A program made the position numbers and the translations under genes. Source: Deltaproteobacteria bacterium (GTDB lineage: Bacteria > Desulfobacterota > Desulfobulbia > Desulfobulbales > Desulfurivibrionaceae). Taken from it: a DNA stretch of 41,935 bases. Below the pieces are notes generated by a model. It was not told the DNA's origin and did not search any database. It worked only from the letters and a program-made list of their open reading frames with translations. Where the stretch lies: the NCBI GenBank assembly GCA_021847425.1, contig JAJZRF010000025.1:1-41935 (forward strand), in the 5' to 3' direction. Positions within the stretch are counted from its first letter, which is position 1; each line of letters opens with the position of its first letter. Of this stretch, positions 16,374-26,588 are shown one piece after another.

Positions 16374-18071
16374 ATGCAATGGTTCAATGATCTGCCCATC
16401 GGGAAAAAAATTATCTCGGGTTTTATGGCTGTTGCTCTCATCGCAGGGATTATCGGTCTTATCGGGGTCAAGGAAATTCATGTGATTGAGGCAGCCGGCG
16501 TCAAACTGTACGAGAAAATGACGGTCCCGTTGGCGGACTTGGGCGATATGGGGATGGGGTTTGAACAGCTGAGAATCAGTGCCCGAGCCTATGCAGGGGC
16601 GGATACGGCCCAAGCGCGCCAGGCAGCCTTGGATGAGATTAAGCAGCTGCGCCAAAAGCTTGGAGTGGATTCTGATAATTTCGAAAAAACCATTCTCACC
16701 GATGAAGTGCGTACGTTGTTCCAGCAGTTCAAGGATGCCAATGCGGTTTACGGCAAGGGCGTTGATCAGCTGGTGGCTTTGATGCAGTCCGGCAAGCAGG
16801 CGGAAGCGGAAGCCTTGCTCAACGGTGAGATGAAAAAAGCGGCATTGGCTGAAAATGATCTCGTTAACAAGCTTCAGGATGCAAAGATCGCAAGCGCCAA
16901 ACAAACCTCCGAGCAAAATACGGCGATTGCCAACTCAGCCAGTTGGCTGATGATTGGATGTGCCATAGTCGGCATGTTGTTGGCTTTTGTCTTCGGACTC
17001 TTCATTGCCAAAGCCATCACCCGCCCCTTGTTCGAGGCTCTTGGTGTTGCCAATGAGTTGGCGGCAGGCAACCTGAACTGCACGCTCAATGTGGCCAGCA
17101 AGGACGAAACCGGTCAACTGTCGGATGCGCTGAAGCACATGGTGGCGAAACTCAGGGAGGTTATTCAGGATGTGCGCTCCGCGGCCGACCAGGTTGCGGC
17201 GGGCAGTCACGAGTTGAGCAGCAGCTCGGAGGAGGTTTCCCAAGGCGCCAGTGAACAGGCGGCCTCGGTGGAGGAGATTTCCTCATCCATGGAAGAGCTG
17301 GCCAGCACCGTGGCCCAGACCGCTGATAATGCCCGGCAAACCACGACCATTGCCAGCAAGACCGCAGCCGATGCCGGGGCCGGCGGCAAGGCGGTGGCGG
17401 AAACCGTTACCGCCATGCAGCATATCGCGGAAAAAATCGAGTTGATCGAGGAGATCGCCCGGCAGACCAACCTGCTGGCCTTGAACGCCGCCATCGAAGC
17501 GGCCCGGGCCGGGGAGCACGGCAAGGGCTTTGCCGTGGTCGCCTCCGAGGTGCGCAAGCTGGCTGAACGCAGCCAGGTGTCGGCCCAGGAGATCAAGGGG
17601 GTCGCTTCGGCCAGTGTGGCCACGGCAACCAATGCCGGCAGGCTGATCAACGATATTCTGCCCCAGATCCAGAGAACCGCCGAACTGGTGCAGGAGATCG
17701 ATGCCGCCACCAACGAGCAGGCCAGGGGGCTTGAAGAAAACGCCAAGGCCATCGAGCAGTTTGATCAGGTTATCCAGGCCAACAGCGCGGCTGCGGAGGA
17801 AATGGCCTCCACCAGCGAGGAACTGACCGCCCAGGCATCCCTGCTCCAGGAAACCATCGGCTTTTTCAAGGTCGATGATGCCGACTGGAAAAGGCGCCAG
17901 GCAAGCAACCCTGTTGTTGCCGGGCAGAGGTCGTCCCAAAAAACGCATCTCTCCTTGCCTCCGGGAAAGAAAGGGAAATTTGCCCACTCCGGGAATGGCG
18001 GCAAGCAGACATCGCCGGTTGGCGGGGCGAAGATTGCCCTGAATGACCAAGATAACTTTGAACGTTATTAA
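16374..18071 (+). CDS. Methyl-accepting chemotaxis protein with four-helix-bundle sensor
   Basis: 565 aa. TM1 about 13-32, an all-helical periplasmic domain of about 150 aa with the 4HB_MCP pattern ([17 protein letters not shown] near its start), TM2 about 189-212, one HAMP, then the signalling hairpin with [20 protein letters not shown]. The C-terminus ends NDQDNFERY, giving the same x-F-E-R-Y tail as the other two MCPs after an unrelated linker. The ligand is unknown. Only 42 bp separate it from cheA, so the two are almost certainly cotranscribed. The ATG has GAGAGGA 8 bases upstream. Confidence 0.92.
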   Translation: MQWFNDLPIGKKIISGFMAVALIAGIIGLIGVKEIHVIEAAGVKLYEKMTVPLADLGDMGMGFEQLRISARAYAGADTAQARQAALDEIKQLRQKLGVDSDNFEKTILTDEVRTLFQQFKDANAVYGKGVDQLVALMQSGKQAEAEALLNGEMKKAALAENDLVNKLQDAKIASAKQTSEQNTAIANSASWLMIGCAIVGMLLAFVFGLFIAKAITRPLFEALGVANELAAGNLNCTLNVASKDETGQLSDALKHMVAKLREVIQDVRSAADQVAAGSHELSSSSEEVSQGASEQAASVEEISSSMEELASTVAQTADNARQTTTIASKTAADAGAGGKAVAETVTAMQHIAEKIELIEEIARQTNLLALNAAIEAARAGEHGKGFAVVASEVRKLAERSQVSAQEIKGVASASVATATNAGRLINDILPQIQRTAELVQEIDAATNEQARGLEENAKAIEQFDQVIQANSAAAEEMASTSEELTAQASLLQETIGFFKVDDADWKRRQASNPVVAGQRSSQKTHLSLPPGKKGKFAHSGNGGKQTSPVGGAKIALNDQDNFERY

Positions 18072-18113
18072 CCGCGATGTCGGCAAGATATAGCAGAACA
18101 GAAAAGGTGACGC

Positions 18114-20204
18114 ATGGCTGATACGGAATACGCGGAGGTTTTTCGCGAGGAAGCTGGGGAGCTGCTTGAGGAGCTGGAAACGTCTCTTCTCGAATTGGAA
18201 AAAGACCCTGCCGACCTTAAGATAGTGAGCCGGGTCTTCAGGGCCATGCACACGATCAAGGGCTCCGGCGCGATGTTCGGCTTCGATGATATCGCCGGGT
18301 TCACCCATCATGTGGAAACCGCGTTGGACAAGGTGCGGGACGGCACGGTGCCGGTGAGCACGGAGTTGATTGATCTGACCCTGGCCTCCAGGGATTATAT
18401 CCGCGCTCTGCTCGATGCCGCCACCGGCGGCGGCCAGGCCGACCCAGCCGAGGGAGAGCGGATCATCGCCGCGTTGCAGGTTTTGGTGGGCGGTGGAGCG
18501 TTGGGCAAGGAGCAGGCGGCTTCCGCTCCGGCGGCCCCGGAGGAGGAAAAGGATCCTACTGCGGGCAGGCCTACCCATTACCGGATATCCATCAAGCCGT
18601 CCCCGGATTTTTTTGTCGGCGGGAACACCATGGAAGCCCTGCTTGCCGAGCTGAATAAGCTTGGTGAAAGCACGGTGTTTATGGATGCGGAGCAGGAAGA
18701 CGTAGGGGCGCTCATTCTGCTCACCACGGACAGGGGGGGCAACGCCATCGAGGATGTGCTGGTATTCGCCGAATCCAGCTGCCAGGTGGCGGTGACGGTC
18801 CTTGCCGTGGAAGGCGAGGAGGATCTGGTGGAGCACAAAAAGCTCGGCGAGATCCTGCTGGAGCGGGGGGAAATCTCCCCCGACGATCTGAAAACAGTGC
18901 TTGCCCGGCAAAAGCCCTTGGGTGAACTGCTGGTGGGGGAAAAGCTTGTCTCGCGAACCAGCGTTGACGCAGCTCTTGCCGAACAGAAATTGGTCCGGGA
19001 GGCCAAGGAAAAAGCGACGGTGGCCAAGGGCGCGGAAAGTATCCGGGTGGCCTCGGAAAAACTGGATCAGCTCATCAATCTGGTGGGCGAATTGGTTGTC
19101 ACCCAGGCCCGGCTGACCCAGGTTGCCTCCCACCATAAAGATTCCGATCTTGTCGAGCCGGTGGAGGAGGTGGAGCGCCTTACCGCTGAATTGCGGGATT
19201 GCGTGCTCAACATCCGGATGCTGCCCATCGGCACCACCTTTGCCAAATTCAAGCGGCTGGTGCGGGATCTTTCCGCCGAGCTGGGCAAGGAAGTGGCCAT
19301 GGTCACCGAAGGCGCCGAGACCGAGCTGGACAAGAATGTCATCGACCAGCTGGGCGACCCCATGGTCCACCTTATCCGCAACAGCATCGACCATGGGGTC
19401 GAGTCGCCGGAGGAGCGGCAGCAGGCTGGCAAGCCGCGCAAGGGCACCATTACCCTGGCAGCCCAGCATTCCGGGGCCAATGTCGTCATTACCGTCACCG
19501 ATGACGGCAAGGGGCTCGACACGGAGAGACTCCGGCAGAAAGGGTTGGAAAAAGGGCTGCTCCGCGCGGACATGGAACTGAGCGAGCAGGAGATCTGGAA
19601 TACTATCTTCGTGCCGGGGTTTTCCACGGCCAAGACCGTGACCAGCGTTTCCGGGCGCGGGGTGGGCATGGATGTGGTGAAAAGCACGGTGGACGCCCTC
19701 AAGGGCTCGGTGTCCGTGACCAGCAGCATCAAGGGCCAGGGCACCACCATCACCATCATGCTGCCCCTGACCCTGGCCATTATTGACGGCCTGCTGGTAA
19801 AGGTCGCGGACACGCATTTTGTCCTGCCCCTTTCCCAGGTGGAGGAGTGCGTGGAGCTGACCAGGGAGGATATCGCCAGGTTCCATGATCGGCGGATGCT
19901 GCCGGTGCGGGAGCAGCTTGTTCCCTATGTGCGTCTTCGGGATTTTTTTGCCATTTCCGGAGAAAGGCCCGCGCGGGAACAGATGGTGATCAGCCGAATC
20001 AACGGCGAACGTTTTGGCTTGGTGTTGGACGATGTGGTGGGCGAGCACCAGACGGTTTTGAAATCACTGGGCTGGATCTACCGGAACGCCACGGGTCTTT
20101 CCGGCTCGACAATTCTGGGCAACGGGCATGTCGCCCTGATCCTTGATGTGGCCAACGTGATGAAATGCGCCCGGCAGGAAGAGCATGACGCCTTGGCTAA
20201 TTGA
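18114..20204 (+). CDS. cheA: Chemotaxis histidine kinase CheA with MshEN-like insert
   Basis: 696 aa. HPt domain with phospho-acceptor His46 (MHTIKGSGAMFGF), a P2-like domain about 150-235, then about 242-294 two tandem motifs KLGEILLERGEISPDDLKTV and PLGELLVGEKLVSRTSVDAA, each ending LAxQ, which follow the MshEN pattern (LGxxL...G.I....L...L..Q) known to bind c-di-GMP in MshE/GspE ATPases. Then dimerisation domain (LVGELVVTQARL), HATPase (HLIRNSIDHGVE, TDDGKGLD, SGRGVGMDVV) and CheW-like regulatory domain. It receives input from the three MCPs through CheW and phosphorylates CheB and receiver proteins. AGGTGA lies upstream of ATG 18114. The MshEN reading is by pattern only; the usual leading Arg is Lys here, so ligand binding is uncertain. 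Confidence 0.95.
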   Translation: MADTEYAEVFREEAGELLEELETSLLELEKDPADLKIVSRVFRAMHTIKGSGAMFGFDDIAGFTHHVETALDKVRDGTVPVSTELIDLTLASRDYIRALLDAATGGGQADPAEGERIIAALQVLVGGGALGKEQAASAPAAPEEEKDPTAGRPTHYRISIKPSPDFFVGGNTMEALLAELNKLGESTVFMDAEQEDVGALILLTTDRGGNAIEDVLVFAESSCQVAVTVLAVEGEEDLVEHKKLGEILLERGEISPDDLKTVLARQKPLGELLVGEKLVSRTSVDAALAEQKLVREAKEKATVAKGAESIRVASEKLDQLINLVGELVVTQARLTQVASHHKDSDLVEPVEEVERLTAELRDCVLNIRMLPIGTTFAKFKRLVRDLSAELGKEVAMVTEGAETELDKNVIDQLGDPMVHLIRNSIDHGVESPEERQQAGKPRKGTITLAAQHSGANVVITVTDDGKGLDTERLRQKGLEKGLLRADMELSEQEIWNTIFVPGFSTAKTVTSVSGRGVGMDVVKSTVDALKGSVSVTSSIKGQGTTITIMLPLTLAIIDGLLVKVADTHFVLPLSQVEECVELTREDIARFHDRRMLPVREQLVPYVRLRDFFAISGERPAREQMVISRINGERFGLVLDDVVGEHQTVLKSLGWIYRNATGLSGSTILGNGHVALILDVANVMKCARQEEHDALAN

Positions 20205-20210
20205 AAAAAA

Positions 20211-20390
20211 GGAACAAGGTGAAAGGGTAACGGTGCAAGGATAAAGGGAAAAGGACTGATTTTTTCGCACCATGCACCTTGCACCTTTAGCCTTTAGCCT
20301 TTAGCCTTTAGCCTTGCCTTTAGCCTTTAGCCTTTAGCCTTTAGCCTTTGGCCTTTAGCCTTTGGCCTTCAGCCTTCAGCCTTCAGCCTT
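20211..20390. repeat. Heptamer array (CCTTTAG) with facing G-rich arm between cheA and cheW
   Basis: The right arm (20277-20390) holds about 15 units, mostly CCTTTAG, changing to CCTTTGG and CCTTCAG towards the end, with one 5-nt unit CCTTG. The left arm (20211-20253) is the G-rich complement type. GGTGCAAGG (20232-20240) pairs perfectly with CCTTGCACC (20277-20285). The array fills most of the 216-bp cheA-cheW gap. Unit number in such arrays usually varies between strains. Confidence 0.85.
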
Positions 20391-20420
20391 GTACTGAATA
20401 AAACATACGGGAGAGAAATC

Positions 20421-20975
20421 ATGAGTGCAAAAAATGAGGCGGTTCAGTCGCAGGCCACGCAATATCTCACCTTCATGCTTCGGGAGGAGGGATTTGCCAT
20501 AGAAATTTCCAAGGTCAGGGAGGTGCTGGATGTCACCACCATGACCAGGATTCCCCGGATGCCGGCCTACCTCAGCGGCGTCATCAATCTGCGCGGCAAC
20601 GTGGTTCCGGTTATGGATCTTGGTCTGAAACTGGGAATGGGGAGCATTGAGTACAGCAAGAACACCTGCATCATGATCGTGGAGCTGGAGGTGGACGCCA
20701 ATCTGGTGGAGATGGGCGTGCTGACCGACTCCGTGCAGATGGTTCTTGATCTGAGCCCGGAAGACATCGAGTCTGTCCCCAAGATGGGAACCAACTTGAA
20801 CACCGAATTCATCAAGGGCATGGGGCGGCAGACCGAGGATAAATTTTTGATCATTCTCGATATCGATAAGGTTTTGGCCAGCGAGGGCGAGGCAGCCTTG
20901 CGGGAAATGGACAGCGGTGGTTCGATTCAGTTGAGGGAGTCCAAGCCGGAAGAAACTGCCGGCGCGGAAGCGTAA
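20421..20975 (+). CDS. cheW: Chemotaxis coupling protein CheW
   Basis: 184 aa. Adaptor that links MCP tips to CheA in the receptor array. Family signatures: QYLTFMLREEGFAIEISKVR, then IPRMPAYLSGVINLRGNVVP and VMDLGLKLGM. A C-terminal tail of about 30 residues (SIQLRESKPEETAGAEA at its end) goes beyond the usual CheW length of about 160 and looks disordered. GGGAGAG lies seven bases before ATG 20421. The gene stands between two heptamer-repeat elements, so both its upstream and downstream RNA could fold into long hairpins. Confidence 0.95.
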   Translation: MSAKNEAVQSQATQYLTFMLREEGFAIEISKVREVLDVTTMTRIPRMPAYLSGVINLRGNVVPVMDLGLKLGMGSIEYSKNTCIMIVELEVDANLVEMGVLTDSVQMVLDLSPEDIESVPKMGTNLNTEFIKGMGRQTEDKFLIILDIDKVLASEGEAALREMDSGGSIQLRESKPEETAGAEA

Positions 20976-21139
20976 AAAGGCGAGGTGGAAGGCTAAAGGT
21001 GGAAGGCTAAAGGTAGAAGGCTAAAGGTAGAAGGCTAAAGGTAGAAGGCTAAAGGTGAAAGGCTAAAGGTGAAAGGTCAGGTACGGACTTCTCGGTTATC
21101 CTTTAGCCTTTCACCTTCTACCTTCTGCCTTCTACCTTG
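20976..21139. repeat. Heptamer array with facing arms between cheW and cheR
   Basis: The left arm (20976-21078) is a run of 14-nt double units of the type AAGGCTAAAGGTAG. The right arm (21099-21139) is the C-rich form. AAGGTGAAAGGCTAAAGG (21052-21069) is perfectly complementary to 21100-21117, giving an 18-bp stem with a 30-nt loop. The right arm ends 18 bp before the cheR start. It begins directly at the cheW stop. Confidence 0.85.
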
Positions 21140-21157
21140 CGGGTATTTGGGGGACGC

Positions 21158-22029
21158 ATGACTTTTTCCGAAAATAAAGGGACAGCAGGGGATTGGACTG
21201 TGCGTTCGCCGAGTTTGTCCGATCGGGATTTTAACCGGTTCAGCGCTTTTATTTACGATACCTGCGGCATCAAGCTGCCTCCCATTAAAAAGACCATGCT
21301 TTCCGCCCGGCTGCAGAAGCGGTTGCGGCAACTGCATCTGGAATCTTTTACCGCCTACCTGGATTATGTGCTGAGTCCCGATGGCCAGGCCAAGGAGCTG
21401 AGCCACATGATCGACGTGGTCAGCACCAACAAGACGGATTTTTTCCGGGAAGCGAAGCATTTTGATGTGATGACCAGCCTTGTTCTTCCCGACTATGTGC
21501 AGCGGATGACCCATTCGTCCCACAAGACGCTCCGGGTCTGGAGCGCGGGTTGTTCCAGCGGCGAAGAGCCGTACACCCTGGCCATGGTTCTTGATGATTT
21601 TTTTTCCCGCTATCCGGGGCTGGACTATGCCATTCTCGCCACGGATATCTGCACCGAGGTCCTTGCCAAGGCAGAAGAGGCGATTTATACCGACGAGGTG
21701 GTGGCGCCGGTTCCCCCGGTGTTGCGCAACAAATATCTGATGAAGGGAAAGGGATCGTACAAGGGCTTTCACCGGGTTGTCCCGGAGCTTCAGCGGAAGG
21801 TGACATTTCAGCGGCTCAATTTCGTGGATAGGGATTTCCGTATTGACCAGAAAATGGATCTTATCTTCTGCCGGAACGTCATTATCTACTTTGACCGGAA
21901 GACCCAGTGCACGCTCTTTGAAAAGTTTTATCGCCAGTTTTCTCCAAATGGCTATCTGTTCACCGGGCATTCAGAGACCCTGGAAGGCATAGGGGATCGG
22001 ATGGAGCGGGTTGCGGCGGCGGTGTATCG

Positions 22030-22042
<13 letters not shown>
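21158..22042 (+). CDS. cheR: Chemotaxis protein methyltransferase CheR
   Basis: 294 aa. Uses S-adenosylmethionine to methylate glutamates on the MCPs, driving adaptation. N-terminal helical domain (DRDFNRFSAFIYDTCGIKL), then VVSTNKTDFFREAKHF, the SAM-binding VWSAGCSSGEEPYTLAM, ATDICTEVLAKA and the catalytic-region FCRNVIIYFD, ending GHSETLEG as in the family. ATG 21158 is chosen over TTG 21137 for GGGGGA just upstream and because the earlier start lies inside the repeat arm. Its last 13 bases overlap cheD, indicating translational coupling. It could dock on the common F-E-R-Y tails of the three MCPs. Confidence 0.95.
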
Positions 22043-23617
<1,575 letters not shown>

Positions 23618-23618
23618 G

Positions 23619-23818
23619 CCGTTGGCACAAAACGGCATAATGGGCCGTATGGTTAAAAGAACAGCAGTGAAACGACGATGGTTATTCCGTAACGGCTTCT
23701 AAAAAAAGATTCTAAAATGGGAAGCGGTATAATACTATAATAACGTATCGGACAAACATTGGTTTTTGCCTGGGAAGGTCCGGCAAGGCGACAAGGATAA
23801 CGCGCAAGAAGGAGCATC
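23619..23818. other. 200-bp gap between cheB and the HEAT-receiver gene
   Basis: No gene. GCCGTT/AACGGC (about 23619-23636) forms a short hairpin after the cheB stop without a T-run. Two overlapping TATAAT hexamers (23728-23733 and 23736-23741) could be -10 boxes, but no good -35 is found at the right distance. The HEAT-receiver gene may have its own promoter here. Confidence 0.35.
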
Positions 23819-25405
23819 ATGGATCTTTTAAAGGATTTTGCTCAAAAAGATATGATCGAACAGATCGTTTGCCTGGATGAGATCAAGGAGTCCAGGTCGG
23901 TGGAGGCCATTCCGTCCCTGTTGAATCTGTATGCCAATCCGCTTGGCGATCAGGCGGTTGATGAAATGGTTTATCACACCCTTTTTGATTTGCTTGCCGG
24001 GCGGGAGCAGGAGATTATCGCCGGGTTGGCACATGAATCAGAGGCTGTCCGTCTCATCTGTATCCGGCGGGCCGCCGACGGCGGCTCCGCCGCCCTGAAA
24101 GACGCGCTGGTCAAGCTGCTTGCTGCCGCCTCCGGCAATGAACTTGTCTCCGAGATCATTCGGGCTCTGGGCAGCTATAAGGATACCGGCCTCACCGGGA
24201 TTCTCCTGCCCTATCTCAAGCATGAAGATTATTCCGTTGTTGCCTGGGCCATGCGCGGTCTTACCGGAATTCATGACCTCAAGTTCCGCGATGCCTTGAT
24301 GGCCATGGTCTCCGAGAGCCGGGAGGTGCACAATGTTGATGCCGGGTGCGATTTGCGCACCGCTCTGGCCGTGGAAAATATCGCCAATTTCCCCGATGAC
24401 ACAACAGCCGGGTTTCTCATCGGTTTTATCCACCATGCCAACCCCTCGTTCCGGAGGGTTGTTATCTCCACCCTTGCCGGCCTGGGGGAAGAGATTTTGC
24501 CCGCCCTGGAAAAATGTCTTGATGCCGGCGACAAGGACGAGAAGATCATGGCGGCCAACGTCATCGGCATGACCGGGAGGAAGCGGGGAGCCGATATCCT
24601 GGTTGCCCATCTGGAAAAGGGTGGGGATGCCAATCTGAAATTCGCCATCTATGAGGCCTTGGGGCGGATCAGCTCCATGCGCAGCGTGATCGGCCTGACC
24701 GACGGCCTGGCCGAAGGCGACGATCTCGTGCTCATTGCCGTGGTCACTGCCCTTGATCACCAGTGCAATCCCGGCGTGGTCAAGGTGCTGAATGAGACCA
24801 TTGCCAGGGGCGACGCCCAGAGCACGCGGGTGCTTTCGGCCATCATCACCTCCCACGCCCGGCGGGTCTTTGGTGCCCTGTATAAAGATGGCGGGCAGCG
24901 TGACACCTTGCTTGCGGCGGTGCGGAAATCGGGGGATCACGAGGCCGTTGGCGCTTTCCGGGCGGAACTTGCCAAGATCGGCGGTGAGCAAGCCGCCAAG
25001 GATCTCCAGCAATTGAGCCTGGGCGAGGGTGGGGCCAAGGAAAAACGCATTCTTGCCGCGGATGACTCCAAGGCTATGTTGTTCTTCTACAAGGGGATTG
25101 CCGCGGACCTCGGCATGGAGATGGTCACGGTGGAGGACGGGAAAAAAGCCTTCGATTACCTCCAGATGGACAGCGAATTTGATCTGATCATCACCGACAT
25201 GAACATGCCGAACATGGACGGCATTGAGTTGACCCGCGAGATCAGAAAAAAGCCGGAATGGGCTAAAATTCCCGTGCTGATGGCGACCACCGAGTCGGAG
25301 AAGACCCAGTCGGAATTGGCCCGGCAGGCCGGGGTGACGGATTTTATCACCAAGCCTTTTTCCAAGGATGATTTCAAGGCGAAGATCGGCCAGATGCTCG
25401 CCTGA
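23819..25405 (+). CDS. HEAT-repeat protein with C-terminal CheY-like receiver
   Basis: 528 aa. About residues 1-400 are helical pairs of HEAT/armadillo type (for example AVRLICIRRAADGGSAALKD, VVAWAMRGLTGIHDLKFRDA). About 408-528 is a complete receiver: RILAADDSKAML, phospho-acceptor Asp460 (LIITDMNMPNMDGIEL), MATTESEKTQ and Lys512 in FITKPFSKDDF. The receiver is CheY-like with no output domain behind it. As the last gene of a che cluster without its own cheY, it may be the CheA phosphorylation target, using the HEAT part to bind a partner; this is inference. AAGGAG lies before ATG 23819, and a clear terminator follows the stop. Confidence 0.85.
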   Translation: MDLLKDFAQKDMIEQIVCLDEIKESRSVEAIPSLLNLYANPLGDQAVDEMVYHTLFDLLAGREQEIIAGLAHESEAVRLICIRRAADGGSAALKDALVKLLAAASGNELVSEIIRALGSYKDTGLTGILLPYLKHEDYSVVAWAMRGLTGIHDLKFRDALMAMVSESREVHNVDAGCDLRTALAVENIANFPDDTTAGFLIGFIHHANPSFRRVVISTLAGLGEEILPALEKCLDAGDKDEKIMAANVIGMTGRKRGADILVAHLEKGGDANLKFAIYEALGRISSMRSVIGLTDGLAEGDDLVLIAVVTALDHQCNPGVVKVLNETIARGDAQSTRVLSAIITSHARRVFGALYKDGGQRDTLLAAVRKSGDHEAVGAFRAELAKIGGEQAAKDLQQLSLGEGGAKEKRILAADDSKAMLFFYKGIAADLGMEMVTVEDGKKAFDYLQMDSEFDLIITDMNMPNMDGIELTREIRKKPEWAKIPVLMATTESEKTQSELARQAGVTDFITKPFSKDDFKAKIGQMLA

Positions 25406-25429
25406 TTACCTGTGCCATGATTGCCTGGC

Positions 25430-25460
25430 AAAAGAGTCTGCCTCTGGGCAGGCTCTTTTT
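25430..25460 (+). terminator. Rho-independent terminator after the chemosensory cluster
   Basis: AAAAGAGTCTGCC (25430-25442), loop TCTG, and the complement ending CTCTTTTT form a 12-pair stem with one mismatch, followed by a T-run. It lies 25 bp after the HEAT-receiver stop codon and marks the end of the che transcription unit. Confidence 0.85.
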
Positions 25461-25562
25461 GTTTGACCCCAATGGTTTTCTTCCGTACTATTCCGCAGGG
25501 CATGCGCCCTGCCAACCCAGCCGTTGCGCTGAATTTTTTGTCTGATCCTCATGGGGAATGAA

Positions 25563-26588
25563 ATGACCAAACCGTTTGGAATTACCGTAAGCCGTCATAT
25601 CATGGACAGCCAGCGCCTGCATCCCGAGGCCACCGGCGACCTGTCCGGCCTGCTCAGTGAATTGATCGTGGCCGCCAAAACGATCAACGCCGAAGTCAAT
25701 ATGGCCGGTCTGGCCGACATCCTGGGAATGGCCGGAAAAACGAATATCCAGGGCGAACACGTGCAGAAGCTCGATGAGCTGGCCAATAACACCATCAAGC
25801 GCCGCATGGCCCGTTGCGGCTATGTCTGCGTGATGACCTCTGAGGAGGAGGCGGATATCATTCCCGTGGCCGAGGGCAGCGCGGGCAAATACACCCTGGC
25901 CTTTGATCCGTTGGATGGCTCCTCCAATATCGATGTCAATGTGAGTATAGGCACCATCTTTTCCATCCATAGGCGCAAATCCACCAACGATCTTACCCCC
26001 CAGGGCGATGAGGCCGATCTGCTGCAAAAGGGGCGGGAGCAGGTGGCTGCCGGATATATCATCTACGGCTCCAGCACCATGATGGTATTTACCACCGGCG
26101 AGGGGGTGCATGGTTTTACCCTTGATCCCAGCGTGGGCGAGTTCTACCTGTCGCATCCCGATATCAGGATGCCCGAACGAAGCAGATATTTCAGCGTCAA
26201 TGAAGGGAATTACAACTTCTGGAACAGCGAGGTTCGGCGGTTTGTCGATTATTTGAAGGAAAACGACAAGGAGACCGGGCGGCCTTACAGTGCCCGGTAT
26301 ATCGGCTCACTGGTGGCGGATTTCCACCGCAATCTCATTGCCGGCGGGATATTTCTCTATCCGTGTGATAACCGGAATCCGGCCAAGCCCCACGGCAAGC
26401 TGCGGTTGCTGTACGAGGCCGCGCCCCTGGCTTTTCTGGTGGAACAGGCCGGTGGCCGGGCCATTACCGATGAGGGCGTGAATATCATGGATATTCAGCC
26501 CAAATCCCTGCACCAGCGGGTGCCGCTGGTTATCGGCTCCCGACATGAAGTGGATATGTTCGAGGAGTTTGTGGCAGGGGCGAGGTGA
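25563..26588 (+). CDS. fbp: Fructose-1,6-bisphosphatase class I
   Basis: 341 aa. Hydrolyses fructose 1,6-bisphosphate to fructose 6-phosphate in gluconeogenesis. Motifs: MTSEEEADI (metal-binding glutamates), LAFDPLDGSSNIDVNVSIGT (the class I active site), YGSSTMMVFTTGEGVHGFTL, RYIGSLVADFHRNLIAGGIF and GKLRLLYEAAPLAFLVEQAG. ATG 25563 is chosen rather than 25551 because GGGGA sits seven bases in front of it; four more residues would come from the earlier start. It is read alone, between the che terminator and a heptamer/hairpin element. Confidence 0.95.
   Translation: MTKPFGITVSRHIMDSQRLHPEATGDLSGLLSELIVAAKTINAEVNMAGLADILGMAGKTNIQGEHVQKLDELANNTIKRRMARCGYVCVMTSEEEADIIPVAEGSAGKYTLAFDPLDGSSNIDVNVSIGTIFSIHRRKSTNDLTPQGDEADLLQKGREQVAAGYIIYGSSTMMVFTTGEGVHGFTLDPSVGEFYLSHPDIRMPERSRYFSVNEGNYNFWNSEVRRFVDYLKENDKETGRPYSARYIGSLVADFHRNLIAGGIFLYPCDNRNPAKPHGKLRLLYEAAPLAFLVEQAGGRAITDEGVNIMDIQPKSLHQRVPLVIGSRHEVDMFEEFVAGAR

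Noticed and set aside
17283-20048. 921-codon open frame on the minus strand across the third MCP and cheA
   Set aside because: It is antisense to two genes with complete, well-known domains; its His/Gly/Leu-rich content is what GC-rich coding sequence gives in the opposite frame.
20277-20390. CRISPR array
   Set aside because: Units are 7 nt and directly adjacent, with no spacers of constant length and no cas genes; it is a simple tandem repeat.
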